Shown: positions 21,196-31,342, counted from the stretch's first letter. The stretch: DNA of 48,367 bases from an uncultured Alphaproteobacteria bacterium (GCA_937776645.1 CALMRI010000035.1:1-48367), one strand, 5' to 3'. Translations and numbers: made by a program. Notes: generated from the sequence alone by a model not told the origin.

Positions 21196-23084
21196 CAGCT
21201 TTTCCTTTCCGAGGGTAAATCGCCGTCCGGCGCGGCGTCGAATACATAGGGTTCCAATGATTCCTGGGCGGCGCTCCGCAGCTCGTGCCATTTTTGCGGA
21301 CCGCCATAATAGGCCAGGCTACCAGGTTCGGCGCCGCCATCGCCGTTGTAATAGGAGATGCAATCCCGCAACGGGCGGGTGCGGATGTCGGCTTCGCGGC
21401 AGTGCGCCGCATAGGCGTTTTCCGGCTCTTGATGGATGTCGAGCAAGCTTGCGCCGCGCGCGCGCAAGGTCTGTAGCATCCAAACGACATAGTCGGTATG
21501 GGACTCGATACCGCGGGTGAAGTTGAATTGACCGCCGCCCCCCTGGGGTCCCGACATAATGAACAGATTGGGAAAGCCGTGGCTGTGCAGGCCGAGGAAG
21601 GTCTTGACGCCTTCCTCCTGCCATTTCTGCCGCAAAGTCCGCCCGCCACGCCCGGTGATCATGTTAAAGGTCGAGGTCGCCATCCATTGGAACCCGGTAG
21701 CATAGATCAGCACGTCCAGCGGATATTCAACGCCGTCATGGACAATGCCATTGGCGTTGATCTCGCCAACACCGCGCGGCGCGGTATCGACCAGGGTGAC
21801 ATGCGGCAGGTTGAATGCCGGCAGAAACTCATCATGAAAGACCGGCCGCTTGCAGCCATAGGGATAATACGGCTTGAGCGCCGCGGCAGTCACCGGATCC
21901 TTGACGATGGCGTCCACCCGGGCGCGGATCTGCTCCATGATCCGGAAGTTGGTGTTGAGTTGTTTTTGGATCAGCTCTTCCTGGGGCAATTCTGTTGCGT
22001 GCTCCTTACGGATCTTGAAGTCCGCAACCTTGCCGGAAAGATAGTCATCATTGCCTTTCAAGGCGGTACGGCCGGATGAAATCTTGGCGAGCCGTTCCCG
22101 CCGGGCCCGCGCCCAGCCCGGTTCCTTCGACCAGGTTTCGATCTCCTCGGTCGTGGTCGCGCGCTGGTCGCGAACGTCGATCGAGGACGGAGTGCGCTGA
22201 AAGACGAAGAGCTCCTTCACGATCTTCGCCAGTTCGGGCACTGCCTGCACGGCGGTGGCGCCGGTGCCGATGATGCCGACCCGCTTGCCTTCCAGCTCGA
22301 CATTGTAGTCCCACCTGGAGGTATGGAAGGCATCACCCGTAAAGCTCTCCATGCCCTCGATCCGGGCTAGTTTCGGGGTCGTCAGGATGCCGTTCGCCAG
22401 CACCACATAGCGCGCCCGCATCTTGTCGCCACGGTCGGTCAAGACCGTCCAGCGACCGCTGACCTCATCCCAGGTCGTCTCCTCGACAGTGGTGTGAAAC
22501 AAACAGCGCTCATAGAAGTCGAATTTCTTCGCCATGGCCTGGCAGTATTCGAGGATCTCGAAGCCGGAGGCGAATTTCATCGTCGGAATGTAGCCCATCT
22601 CCTCCAGCAGTGGCAGATAGCTGTAGGCCTCAACATCGCAGGCGATGCCGGGGTAGCGGTTCCAGTACCAGGTACCACCAACATCCCCGCCCTTCTCGCA
22701 GAACCGAACGTCCTGAAAGCCCGCCTCGCGCAACTTTTGCCAAAGCAGCAGGCCGGCGAAGCCGGCGCCAACCACCAGAATCTCACAGTCGTCCGTCAGC
22801 ACCGGCCTTTCGACGGGCTCGGCGGAATAGACATCCTCAAGGTATTTGCTGAACGCTCCTTCCATCGCGATATACTCGGCCGCGCCGCGCCGGGCCTCCT
22901 TGAAGGCCCGATATTTCGCCTGTTCCTCGGCGTTGAATACCGCGCCAGGCGGGGACGGAGGAAGTGTCTTCAAAGCCTCGTCATCGACGGTTGAGTAACC
23001 CTTGCCGGCGATTTTCTCGGTGGCCTTGGCGGCGCGCGTGTTAAAATTCTTGAGGCCGGTCTTCGGGTCTATTTGAATCGACAC
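21195..23084 (-). CDS. Flavin-dependent Baeyer-Villiger-type monooxygenase
   Basis: The 629-residue enzyme has two dinucleotide folds: FAD loop VVGAGFAGLLLWQKL at about 104-118 and NADPH loop GIIGTGATAVQAVPELA. Between them lies the type I Baeyer-Villiger fingerprint FTGDAFHTSRWDY (FxGxxxHxxxWD). GGDVGGTWYWNRYPGIACDV is also typical. An N-terminal extension of about 100 residues before the FAD loop sets it among the longer BVMOs that act on cyclic ketones or steroid-like substrates. Such enzymes insert oxygen next to a ketone to form an ester or lactone. It overlaps the ABM-domain gene by one base. Upstream lies a remnant region, so the operon may once have been longer. The substrate is unknown. 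Confidence 0.88.
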   Translation of the reverse strand: MSIQIDPKTGLKNFNTRAAKATEKIAGKGYSTVDDEALKTLPPSPPGAVFNAEEQAKYRAFKEARRGAAEYIAMEGAFSKYLEDVYSAEPVERPVLTDDCEILVVGAGFAGLLLWQKLREAGFQDVRFCEKGGDVGGTWYWNRYPGIACDVEAYSYLPLLEEMGYIPTMKFASGFEILEYCQAMAKKFDFYERCLFHTTVEETTWDEVSGRWTVLTDRGDKMRARYVVLANGILTTPKLARIEGMESFTGDAFHTSRWDYNVELEGKRVGIIGTGATAVQAVPELAKIVKELFVFQRTPSSIDVRDQRATTTEEIETWSKEPGWARARRERLAKISSGRTALKGNDDYLSGKVADFKIRKEHATELPQEELIQKQLNTNFRIMEQIRARVDAIVKDPVTAAALKPYYPYGCKRPVFHDEFLPAFNLPHVTLVDTAPRGVGEINANGIVHDGVEYPLDVLIYATGFQWMATSTFNMITGRGGRTLRQKWQEEGVKTFLGLHSHGFPNLFIMSGPQGGGGQFNFTRGIESHTDYVVWMLQTLRARGASLLDIHQEPENAYAAHCREADIRTRPLRDCISYYNGDGGAEPGSLAYYGGPQKWHELRSAAQESLEPYVFDAAPDGDLPSERKS

Positions 23085-23108
23085 AATCGGTTCTCCATTG
23101 GCGGAGCG

Positions 23109-23896
23109 TTAAATTTCATGCTCCAGAATAAGTCCATCGACGCCAAGGTCCATGACGAAGCCGCCCGAACCGGCAGGAATCAGATTTGTAGAACCTAGAT
23201 CGACCCTAATTTTTCCACTCTGCATGCCTCTTTTGGCTTTCTTCCCAGCCAATTGACAAACGTGAGTTTTACCACATCGGGATTCGAAAACCCTCCACTT
23301 GAAAGTACAGATCGGAAGGAGGGCGCGCCATAAGCACAATCTATCGGTTCCAGGATCACGTCTTGGAGAACATCACATTCGCCTGACCTGGGGGATTGGC
23401 AGCCATCGCCTTCACCACACTGGTAGCCCAGTAAGGCTCCTGCTCAGCTCGCCAGAAAAGCTCTGACTTTCTTCAAAACCGCCGCCAAGCCGGTTCGTCC
23501 TCAAGGATCAAGATGACCAAGGGCCTGAACGAACGGAAAATCTCTTCTGACGTGGTGTGACACCACGTCTAGGTCGTGGAAAACCTTCGCTCGGAATAAG
23601 CCACAATGACTTCCACCGGCGCTTGGCCGACCGGTCGATCGTCCTACCAGCTGTTTCAGCCGTCCTCCTGGCGCAGATCCACTGATGTCCGATAAAATAT
23701 CACCCGCCGTCCTGGCGAACGCCAGGACCCACGCCTGAACATAATCGCGCGTGACGGATGGCCCGGACCAGGAGCAATATATCGCCAATATCGGCCTTTC
23801 GCATCACCGTGCGGCCTCAGACTTCGGCCCTTCGCCTGCCCTCGTGAAAACCGGAGGCGGCGTGACAGACAGCATAAAGGCCAACCAGAAAGAACG
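23109..23896 (-). pseudogene. Unidentified gene remnants upstream of the monooxygenase
   Basis: This 0.8-kb stretch has no intact gene. Minus-strand blocks look like former coding sequence: SGKIRVDLGSTNLIPAGSGG leading to VMDLGVDGLILEHEI with a stop at 23109 ahead of the monooxygenase start; EPYWATSVVKAMAANPPGQA around 23400-23460; and DYVQAWVLAFARTAGDILSD around 23700. They lie in different frames with stops between. I do not recognise the families. The position suggests lost genes of the same transcription unit as the monooxygenase. Confidence 0.4.
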
Positions 23897-25669
23897 TTAG
23901 TCCGCCGGCTTCGGCGGTGTGGCCGCGCGGATTGACAATTCGCGCAGCTGATCCGGCTGCACATCGCTGGGCGCGCCCATCATCAGGTCCTCGGCCCGCT
24001 GGTTCATCGGGAACAGAATCACTTCGCGAATGTTCGGCTCGTCGGCAATCAGCATGACGATACGGTCGATGCCGGGGGCAAATCCACCATGCGGCGGAGC
24101 GCCATAGCGGAAGGCGTTCAACATGCCGCCGAACCGGGCCTCGACTTCCTCGGCGCTGTAACCGGCGATCTCGAAGGCTTTCAGCATGACGTCCGGCAGA
24201 TGGTTTCGAATGGCCCCGGACGACAGTTCGGTGCCGTTGCAGACGATATCGTACTGATAGGCCAGGATATCCAGCGGATCCATGGTCTCCAGCGCGTCCA
24301 GCCCGCCTTGGGGCATGGAGAACGGGTTGTGCGAGAATTCGATCTTGCCGGTCGTCTCGTCACGCTCATACATCGGAAAGTCGACGACCCAGCAGAACCG
24401 GTAGACGTCCTTTTCGCAGATATCGAGATCGACGCCGAGCTTGAGCCGCGCCTGGCCGGCCAACCGGGCAGCCTCGCCGGCTTTACCGGCGGCGAAGAAG
24501 ATGGCGTCGCCGTCATCCATGCCGGTCCGCTGCTTCAGCGTCTCCAGGGCTTCATCACTGATCCGCGAGGCGATCGGCCCACGACCACCGCCATCGCCGA
24601 GGATGATATAACCCATGCCCGGCGCCCCTTCACCCTGGGCCCAGGAATTAACCCGGTCGCAGATCGCCCGGGATCCACATTTCGGCCCCGGCACTGCACG
24701 AACCACGCCGCCCGCCGCGACGGTCTTGGCGAAGATGGCGAATTCACTGCCCTCGAACACGTCGGAAACATCGCAAATCTCCAGCGGGTTGCGGAGATCC
24801 GGTTTGTCCGAGCCATATTTTAACATCGCCTCGGCAAACGGAATGCGCGGGAACGGGTGCGGCACCGCCCAGTCGGTGAACTCCTCGAACAACCCCGACA
24901 GCACCGGCTCGATCTCGGTGAACACATCCTCCTGCTCGACGAAACTCATCTCCAAGTCCAGTTGGTAAAACTCTCCGGGAGAGCGGTCGGCGCGGCTATC
25001 CTCGTCACGAAAACAGGGCGCAATCTGGAAGTACCGGTCGAAGCCGGACATCATCACAAGTTGCTTGAACTGCTGCGGCGCTTGCGGCAACGCGTAGAAC
25101 TTGCCCGGATGCAGCCGCGACGGCACCAGGAAGTCGCGGGCGCCCTCCGGCGAACTGGCGGTCAGGATCGGGGTCTGGAATTCGACGAAATTACGCTCGA
25201 CCATACGCCGCCGGATCGAGGCAATGACGTTGGAGCGCAGCAAGATGTTGTTGTGAATACGCTCGCGCCGCAGATCTAGATAACGATACCGCAGCCGGGT
25301 CTCCTCGCCGGCATCCTCTTCGGCGTTGACCTGCAGCGGCAATACCTCGGCGAAGGATTGCACCTCAAATGAATCGATCCTCAGTTCAACCTCGCCAGTC
25401 GGCAGGCGCGGGTTGATCGTCTCGGCATCACGGCTCACGATCCGGCCCGTGATCGTCACCACGCTCTCGACGCGGGCCTTCTCCACTGCCTTGAATGTTT
25501 CATCCTCGATATCGACGACACATTGGGTGAGGCCAAAATGGTCACGCAGGTCGAGGAACACCAATTGGCCATGGTCGCGGCGACGGTGAATCCAGCCGGA
25601 CAGTCGCGCGGTCTCGCCGACATGTTCGGCGCGCAGCTCGTGGCAGTTATGGGTGCGATAGCGGTGCAT
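23897..25669 (-). CDS. aspS: Aspartyl-tRNA synthetase
   Basis: The 590-residue class II synthetase charges tRNA(Asp) and has the bacterial layout: N-terminal OB fold ([20 protein letters not shown]), motif 2 ([20 protein letters not shown]), a bacterial GAD insertion in the middle, and motif 3 in [18 protein letters not shown]. The catalytic core [20 protein letters not shown], with [14 protein letters not shown], is complete. His33 in RRRDHG matches the residue associated with non-discriminating enzymes, which also charge tRNA(Asn) for later amidation by GatCAB; that is an inference from family knowledge. The ATG at 25669 starts [13 protein letters not shown], the usual N-terminus. It is intact amid many broken genes. 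Confidence 0.96.
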   Translation of the reverse strand: MHRYRTHNCHELRAEHVGETARLSGWIHRRRDHGQLVFLDLRDHFGLTQCVVDIEDETFKAVEKARVESVVTITGRIVSRDAETINPRLPTGEVELRIDSFEVQSFAEVLPLQVNAEEDAGEETRLRYRYLDLRRERIHNNILLRSNVIASIRRRMVERNFVEFQTPILTASSPEGARDFLVPSRLHPGKFYALPQAPQQFKQLVMMSGFDRYFQIAPCFRDEDSRADRSPGEFYQLDLEMSFVEQEDVFTEIEPVLSGLFEEFTDWAVPHPFPRIPFAEAMLKYGSDKPDLRNPLEICDVSDVFEGSEFAIFAKTVAAGGVVRAVPGPKCGSRAICDRVNSWAQGEGAPGMGYIILGDGGGRGPIASRISDEALETLKQRTGMDDGDAIFFAAGKAGEAARLAGQARLKLGVDLDICEKDVYRFCWVVDFPMYERDETTGKIEFSHNPFSMPQGGLDALETMDPLDILAYQYDIVCNGTELSSGAIRNHLPDVMLKAFEIAGYSAEEVEARFGGMLNAFRYGAPPHGGFAPGIDRIVMLIADEPNIREVILFPMNQRAEDLMMGAPSDVQPDQLRELSIRAATPPKPAD

Positions 25670-25855
25670 GGCCTGGTTCCGAAATCCATGGAGGGCGTGG
25701 GATCACGCGGCGGCGTTACCTAGCGCGGCGCGGCGGCGCGGGACAAGGGAAAACGCGGGAAAAGTAACCACGAAGATCGCTCGCTAGCGCTTCCACCGGA
25801 TATCTGGAGGGTTAATTTCCCGAACCGTCGCGGGAAGTCGAGCCGGCGCGTGGCC

Positions 25856-26944
25856 TCATTCGGCTTCCATCGGCGCGTTTAATCGGGCCCCTGGAACGAT
25901 GATCCCACCACGATCGCCCACCGTCACTTGGCCATAGCGATCGGCATAGATTTCCGGTAACGGCCGGGCGCCGGGAACGGCAAGCCATAGGCGTAGCAAA
26001 TGCCGCTTTTTCTCTGGCTCCGCCCAATCTTCATAAGCGGTCCGGTCGTGCAGGATCGTGTGATTGTGGACCCACTGCATGTCGCCGGGTTGAAATTCCA
26101 TCTCCAGATTGATCTCGGGGTCGTTGGCCAGCATGTCGAACAGATCCAACGCCTCGCATTGCTCGGTGGTCAGCGGCGGCACCTCATCGAACCGCCGAGC
26201 CGAATCAATGTATCGCCGTGCATAGATCGCCGAGAGATAGCCGACGTGGAAATTATAAACCGGAATTTCGAAATAGGCCTTCTTGCCGGCCGGGATCTCG
26301 CCGCGCCGATCGGTGGCGAAGGGCTCGAATAACAGCCGCAACAGGTCCGGCCGGCGTTTGTGCATCTCATTGTAGATGGTCATCGAGCTAACCAAGGCCG
26401 AAGCCCCGCCAGATCGAGAGGTCTTCAAGCAGAGCAAAGCGACGATATCGCAGGAATCGGTATGAAAGGTCTGCCGCTCACGGGTCTGGTAGATCCGCGC
26501 GGTCTGGTCATTGACCGCATCACGCCCAAGGTCACGGACATGACCCAGGACATGCCCCTTGGCGTTTTGCGAGCGGGCGTTGCCGAAATAAGCGCCTATC
26601 CCACAATAGGCCATCGCCGCCTCCCGGATCGACCAGCGATCAACCGGCAGGCCGCGCAACAGTGCGAACCCGCGCCCGGTCATCACCTCCTCACGGATCG
26701 AGGCAAGCCTTGGCGCCACAGTTGCCAGCGGGAAATCCGAACGCGAGATTCGGGCGATATCGGCATTGGCCTCGAGCAACGGTCGCATCGCGGCCTCGAT
26801 CTCGGCCACATCAGCCGGCGTGATCCGGTGTACCCATTCGTCGCTCACGCTCATCCGCGGCCCGTACCACACTTGCGGCCCGTCAATCGGCGCCGGCAAG
26901 TCGAACCCAGGAGCCTTATCGCCAAGAGCGGCATTCATCACCAT
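25856..26944 (-). CDS. TauD/TfdA-family Fe(II)/2-oxoglutarate dioxygenase
   Basis: The 362-residue enzyme shows the facial triad of the family: FHTDSCDIVALLCL supplies the first His and the Asp, and MQWVHNHTILHDR supplies the distal His, followed by KRHLLRLWLA with the 2-oxoglutarate-binding Arg. GFALLRGLPVDRW and the downstream AMAYCGIGAYFGNARSQ are typical of TauD-like hydroxylases of uncharacterised substrates. No signal peptide is visible, so it is cytoplasmic. A second ATG two codons in could serve as start. It stands alone, about 190 bases upstream of aspS on the same strand. The substrate is unknown. Confidence 0.87.
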   Translation of the reverse strand: MVMNAALGDKAPGFDLPAPIDGPQVWYGPRMSVSDEWVHRITPADVAEIEAAMRPLLEANADIARISRSDFPLATVAPRLASIREEVMTGRGFALLRGLPVDRWSIREAAMAYCGIGAYFGNARSQNAKGHVLGHVRDLGRDAVNDQTARIYQTRERQTFHTDSCDIVALLCLKTSRSGGASALVSSMTIYNEMHKRRPDLLRLLFEPFATDRRGEIPAGKKAYFEIPVYNFHVGYLSAIYARRYIDSARRFDEVPPLTTEQCEALDLFDMLANDPEINLEMEFQPGDMQWVHNHTILHDRTAYEDWAEPEKKRHLLRLWLAVPGARPLPEIYADRYGQVTVGDRGGIIVPGARLNAPMEAE

Positions 26945-27187
26945 GATCTGTTTCCCGGTTTCCAGAACGTATCGTGATTAAGTGTGGAGAGGGTTTTGTC
27001 ACACGAGCATTACGTGAACCCGCTCGACAATCAAAAGTAGAGTAGATTCAACTCACTCTTGGAATAGTTGGTAACAATTCCACTCTTTCTGTATCCACTC
27101 TAGGTTCGTGTGGCACGGCAATCGCCATTGCATTCAACAGAAACAAAGCCGCCGCATCAATCAGAAATTCCAGCCGCCCGCAATACG

Positions 27188-28600
27188 TCACGCCACTCCG
27201 CGCGCGACGGACGGCCGCGACGCGACTTGCCGGGCCGACCATTCGGTTAATTTGAAATGCGGATGCAGATCCAAAAACGTGCTGACCTCGGCCGCCGCCT
27301 CGGCTTTTCGGCCCAGCGCGCCATGGATGTAAATCCGCATCAACCGCGGAGCCTCGGCGGCCGGACGCTTTTCGATGACCGCATCCAGGGACCCAAAGGC
27401 CGCGTCTGGGTCGCCAGCGGCGAATTGCAGTTCGGCAAGATTTTGCGTCAGGGCGACGGGATGACGAGGATGGACCCGCAAGGCATGCTTCATCACCGGA
27501 AGCGCCTCGCCATGGCGGCCCGCGCGGATCAAAGCCTGGGACAGCGCCCACTGGATGGAAAATGTGTTCGGCCCAAGCCTGGCCGCCGCGCGCCAAGCCG
27601 CGATTGACTGCTCGCTATCGCCTCCCCCCGCCGCGCCACCAGACCTCCAGCAGCGCCGCCTTATGAGCCGGTCCCAGAGGGTTTCGCGGGTCACCTCGGA
27701 TCACCGCTTCGGCAAAGGCAAGTCCCTTTGCCGTCACGCTGGCGACGTCATCGGAATTCAACTCACCCCAGCCATGACGGGCGGCATTCAAATAGGTCCA
27801 GGCGATTTCCACCGGCACCTCAGACCAATCCGGATCGGCGGCATGCGCCCGCTGCAATCTTGTAAGACTATTGGACATGCTCTGGCGATCGTCCGGCACC
27901 CGATAGGCAACGGCTTCGGCATAGGCTATCCAGGCGTCGTAATTCGACGGCCCTCTTGCCGCGATCCGTGCCGCTTCATCGGCCGCCAATTCGACATCCA
28001 TGGCATCCAAAATTTTGCTCCGCGCAATGCCTGGGACCTTGAATATCTCACGCGGATCGGCGTCGTAATCCTCAACCCATTCGACCTCGCCGCTAAAGGC
28101 ATCGATCACCCGCAAAAATACGCGGTACTTTTCACCGTTGCGGCTAAGCGTTCCGGAAATCAAATAGCGCACGCCGAGCGCCTCGGCCGTCGACTTGACC
28201 CGGAACTGTCCACCGCTGAACCGGGAACTGGTTTCCGGGGAAATGAGCAACAATCCAGGTATCCTGGACAACATGGTGATCAAATCATCGCCGAACCGAC
28301 CCGCAACCAGCGCATCACGGTCGGTTTGGGTAACCGCGCCAATCGGGATCACCACCGCCGACGGGATTTCGGGCAAAGGCCAGGCCAATGCCTTTAGATC
28401 GGCAACGTCGGGCGGAAAGTCCCGCATTTGGATCCACACGGTCCACCCAAGCCGCGGCGGCGAGCAGGGCGATGCCGATGCCGCTCAACAAGGTCAGCAT
28501 TGGCCAGCGCCGCCGCCATCCCTTTGGCAGCGCCTCAGCGTCATGCACCGATGCGGGAGGCCCTTCAAACGCCATCAGGCGAAGAGACGAAAGGGCCCCA
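27188..28600 (-). pseudogene. Cyclase/CadC-like regulator with FlgO-like and TPR regions, at least two frameshifts
   Basis: The product resembles the C-terminal two thirds of alphaproteobacterial adenylate-cyclase or CadC-type proteins. A membrane helix (WPMLTLLSGIGIALLAAAAW) is in one frame. After a shift near 28440 comes a FlgO-like domain: PSAVVIPIGAVTQTDRDALV, LITMLSRIPGLLLISPETSS, ALGVRYLISGTLSRNGEKYR and DAFSGEVEWVEDYDADPREI. A second shift near 27630 leads to TPR-like repeats (GDSEQSIAAWRAAARLGPNT, HGEALPVMKHALRVHPRHPV). No catalytic cyclase or winged-helix domain can be read upstream of the helix, so the N-terminus is missing or scrambled. The gene is convergent with nothing nearby and appears dead. 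Confidence 0.7.
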
Positions 28601-28797
28601 TCAGAGCGCCCCTTATCCCTTTGTGTTGTCGTGGAACATCGCGGCGCTTCGTGCGGATCGCCAGGGGCCGCAGCCGCCGGACCGCCTTGGCGACCGGGTC
28701 GCGTTACCCTGCATGGCGTCACCTCTTGGCTTGCTCTGGACTCTGTCTTGGCAAAACAGTCATCGTCGCGACGAGAATTAAACGTCCCTGACGCGTG

Positions 28798-30030
28798 TCA
28801 GTCCACCAACGCCTGATACACCAGCACCCGCAGCTCCCGACGAATCGGGTAGCTCGATGATGGAACCAGTTGCGTCATGAAGACCACTGATATCTCTTCA
28901 ACCGGATCTATCCAGAAAGCCGTGCTCGCCATGCCGCCCCAAGTGAACTCACCAGGGCTACCGAGAATCTGCGCCTTGGTCGGGTCCAACAGCACCGCCC
29001 CACCTAGGCCAAAGCCGATACCACTCATCGGCATTTCGCTGAAGGTCGCCTGTCCCATCGAAGCCATGTCGCCCGGCAGATGGTTGAGCATCATAAGCCC
29101 GACCGTCTTGCGGCCCAAAACCCTGGCCTCTTCAAGCGCGCCGCCCCGTCGAACCATCTCGACAAAACGTAGATAGTCCCCCATCGAGGAGACTAACCCA
29201 CCACCGCCCGAACTCATCGTGGCCGGGGCCAGGAAACGGCTGTCGGCGGCGGTCTCGATCAACTTCAGGGGCGCTTCATCGGTCTTCGTGTAAAGCGAAC
29301 AAAATCGGTCGATTTTATTGGCCGGCACTCCGAAGAATGTGTCGGACATGCCGAGCGGCTCAAAGATCCGCTCACGCAGCACGGCCTCGAATGGTTTACC
29401 TGCCACCACTTCGATAAACCGGCCAAGGACATCCGTTGAAACACCATAATTCCAACGGCTGCCGGGCTGAAAACATAACGGCACCTCGCCCAAGCGTTTA
29501 ACCACCTGCTCCAGGGTTTCGCCGGCGTTGGAAAAATCCGCCTTCGCCCAACGCATCGCCCGACCCACCGGCCCGGGATCGAAAATACCATAAGTGAAAC
29601 CCGACGTATGATTCATCAAGTGCCGGATCGTGACGGGGGTTTCCGGGTCCACCAATTCCATGTCCTCGAACGGACCGGACACATATACTTTCTGCGCCGC
29701 AAGCTCAGGCAAGAACGCTGACACCGGATCATCCAACATGAACCGGCCTTCTTCGTAGAGGCTCATGGCCGCGACCGTGGTGATCAGCTTACTCATCGAG
29801 TAAATACGGCAAAGTCCGTCCGATATCGCAGGCGTCCCGGCCTCGATATCCCGCAGCCCATAGTGATCGGTATAGGCGATTTCACCCTTGCGCATTACCG
29901 CAACCGCCGCGAATGGCAGCTTGCCGTCATCGACATAGGCACGCAGCCAGGGTCCGAGGCGGGCCAAACGCTCGGCGCTAAGGCCTACCGAGGACGGCGT
30001 CGCTATTACTGCGAGATCATCAAACGGCAT
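28798..30030 (-). CDS. Beta-lactamase-fold serine hydrolase (class C / EstB type)
   Basis: The 410-residue protein belongs to the beta-lactamase/penicillin-binding superfamily that also includes carboxylesterases such as EstB. The nucleophile motif SMSK is at about residues 78-81 (RIYSMSKLITTVAAMS). The second motif is YGVS in WNYGVSTDVLGRF in place of the YxN of lactamases, which favours an esterase or peptidase. HLMNHTSGFTYG and EPLGMSDTFFGVP are common to the family. The ATG at 30030 is chosen for the GGGAAG ribosome site 7 bases upstream; the frame extends eight codons further without one. There is no signal peptide. The substrate is unknown. Confidence 0.87.
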   Translation of the reverse strand: MPFDDLAVIATPSSVGLSAERLARLGPWLRAYVDDGKLPFAAVAVMRKGEIAYTDHYGLRDIEAGTPAISDGLCRIYSMSKLITTVAAMSLYEEGRFMLDDPVSAFLPELAAQKVYVSGPFEDMELVDPETPVTIRHLMNHTSGFTYGIFDPGPVGRAMRWAKADFSNAGETLEQVVKRLGEVPLCFQPGSRWNYGVSTDVLGRFIEVVAGKPFEAVLRERIFEPLGMSDTFFGVPANKIDRFCSLYTKTDEAPLKLIETAADSRFLAPATMSSGGGGLVSSMGDYLRFVEMVRRGGALEEARVLGRKTVGLMMLNHLPGDMASMGQATFSEMPMSGIGFGLGGAVLLDPTKAQILGSPGEFTWGGMASTAFWIDPVEEISVVFMTQLVPSSSYPIRRELRVLVYQALVD

Positions 30031-30054
30031 GTTGATACTTCCCAAGACAACCAA

Positions 30055-30366
30055 GGCATAGCCTCGATTGTAGCACGACCGAACACTTGAGAGTTATCGG
30101 AATTCTGTCGAAAAATTGGCCGGCGGCGGGTTAACCTTGAATTTCCCCACGTTCAGAGTATTGTTGGATGCTCGACACTTGGCTGATCGATCGGCGTGAA
30201 TGCCTTGAAGTTTTCCGAGGCCGCCATTCGAGTATCGAAATATTTCGATAGGCTAGGTTTCCTCTCGTCGACGCGGATTGCCGATCCAGTCTGGATTGGT
30301 ACGCCCAGTCTGAATAAAGTGCGCATGTAAGATCGTGCAAAGCGGCCTCAAAACCGATGGAAGAAG
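30055..30366. other. Divergent intergenic region
   Basis: This 312-base gap separates the minus-strand serine hydrolase from the plus-strand DUF6481 gene and must hold both promoters. I see a locally AT-rich patch near 30235-30250 but no clear consensus promoter, repeat or RNA. Confidence 0.4.
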
Positions 30367-30717
30367 ATGAAAAACAGCTACAGAGACGATAGCTTCAACG
30401 CTCGAATGCAGAATGCGGCCAAGGCAAAGAAAGCCGCCCAGGATCGGATAAAATCCCATCCCAAACCCGGCGAGCCCGAATTCGAGAAACTCCGCGCCGA
30501 AAGGCAGGCGATCGCCGAAGCTCGCGAGTTGCGGCACGCCGAGCGAAAAGCGGCACGTGAAGTCGAGATCGCCCAAATAGAGGCTGAAAAGATCGCTCGC
30601 GAATTGGCCGAGCAGGAGGAAGCCCTGCGAGAGGCCGATGCCGCCGTGGCCTTACAGGCCGAACTCAAGGCAGCGCGCGACGCCCGCTACGCCGCCCGCA
30701 AGGCCAGGCGACGGTGA
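30367..30717 (+). CDS. DUF6481-like coiled-coil protein
   Basis: The 116-residue product is almost wholly charged helix: MKNSYRDDSFNARMQNAAKA at the start, then HPKPGEPEFEKLRAERQAIA, REVEIAQIEAEKIARELAEQ and a basic end ARDARYAARKARRR. This composition and the final ARYAARKARK-type tail match the alphaproteobacterial DUF6481 family, whose function is not known. A single long coiled coil is likely. Its TGA overlaps the GTG start of the next gene (GTGA), so the two are co-translated. Confidence 0.75.
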   Translation: MKNSYRDDSFNARMQNAAKAKKAAQDRIKSHPKPGEPEFEKLRAERQAIAEARELRHAERKAAREVEIAQIEAEKIARELAEQEEALREADAAVALQAELKAARDARYAARKARRR

Positions 30718-31028
30718 ACAGCCAAGCCCGCGCCGCATCCTCTCTTACCGCCAACGATTGTCAAACCTGTGGTGCGTGTTGCGATTATTCGCGCGAGTGG
30801 CCACGATTCTCACTCGAGGATCCAACCACCCTCGCCCGGATACCGGCTGCCTATGTAGATGACGAAAACGGCCGCATGCGATGCGATGGCAACCGCTGCA
30901 GAGCCCTGGATGGCGACATTGGCGTCAAGACGACGTGCACGATCTACGAGTGGCGCCCTTATGTCTGTAGAGACTGTTTACCCGGTGACGAGGCTTGCAT
31001 GATTGCCCGGCACCACCACGGCCTGTAG
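30714..31028 (+). CDS. YkgJ-family cysteine-cluster protein
   Basis: The 104-residue protein has the cysteine arrangement of the YkgJ/UPF0153 family, thought to bind zinc or an iron-sulfur cluster: CQTCGACCDYS near the start, CDGNRCRALDG in the middle, and TCTIYEWRPYVCRDCLPGDE at the end. It starts with GTG at 30714, overlapping the stop of the DUF6481 gene by 4 bases. The role is unknown; many members are small intracellular metal-site proteins. It is convergent with the small zinc-ribbon gene at 31145. Confidence 0.85.
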   Translation: MNSQARAASSLTANDCQTCGACCDYSREWPRFSLEDPTTLARIPAAYVDDENGRMRCDGNRCRALDGDIGVKTTCTIYEWRPYVCRDCLPGDEACMIARHHHGL

Positions 31029-31089
31029 ACTGCGATTGGCTCAAGCCCTAGCCCGAGGGCCATCCCAAAAGTAATTACTGATTTACAGT

Positions 31090-31125
31090 GAGGCCTGCAA
31101 TTCACCCCGCGTCGCTTCGGGCCTC
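31090..31125. terminator. Possible bidirectional hairpin between convergent genes
   Basis: GAGGCC at 31090-31095 pairs with GGCCTC at 31120-31125, and CCCG/CGGG lies inside the loop. A short T-rich stretch follows on the plus strand. It sits between the convergent YkgJ and zinc-ribbon genes, where a shared terminator would be expected. The loop is long and the T run is weak. Confidence 0.3.
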
Positions 31126-31144
31126 TATTTGGATCTATCGCGCT

Positions 31145-31342
31145 TTAGCGTCCACTGTTGGACGGAACCGATCCCAACGGCGTGCCATTGCGCCAAGTGC
31201 TTGAACTTTTGCAGCGCGAGCAGATCCGTTCGCCTGACCATTGGCTTTGGAAGGTATCGCTGCACCTGAGACATTGGCGATGCTTAGGTATATCCGACAG
31301 GGGCCGCTCACTCGACGTATCGGTTGCTGGGGACGAGGTCAT
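31145..31342 (-). CDS. Small zinc-ribbon protein
   Basis: The 65-residue frame carries two CXXC knuckles, CLRC and CSRC, in HRQCLRCSDTFQSQWSGERI followed by CSRCKSSSTWRNGTPL. This matches a group of small alphaproteobacterial zinc-ribbon proteins of unknown role that I recall as common and usually annotated hypothetical. Spacing between the knuckles (about 15 residues) is right for one zinc site. It lies tail to tail with the YkgJ-family gene. Confidence 0.62.
   Translation of the reverse strand: MTSSPATDTSSERPLSDIPKHRQCLRCSDTFQSQWSGERICSRCKSSSTWRNGTPLGSVPSNSGR

Noticed and set aside
23501..23788. Possible transposase fragment on the minus strand
   Set aside because: I looked for DDE-type motifs and terminal inverted repeats and saw neither; it is left as an unidentified remnant.
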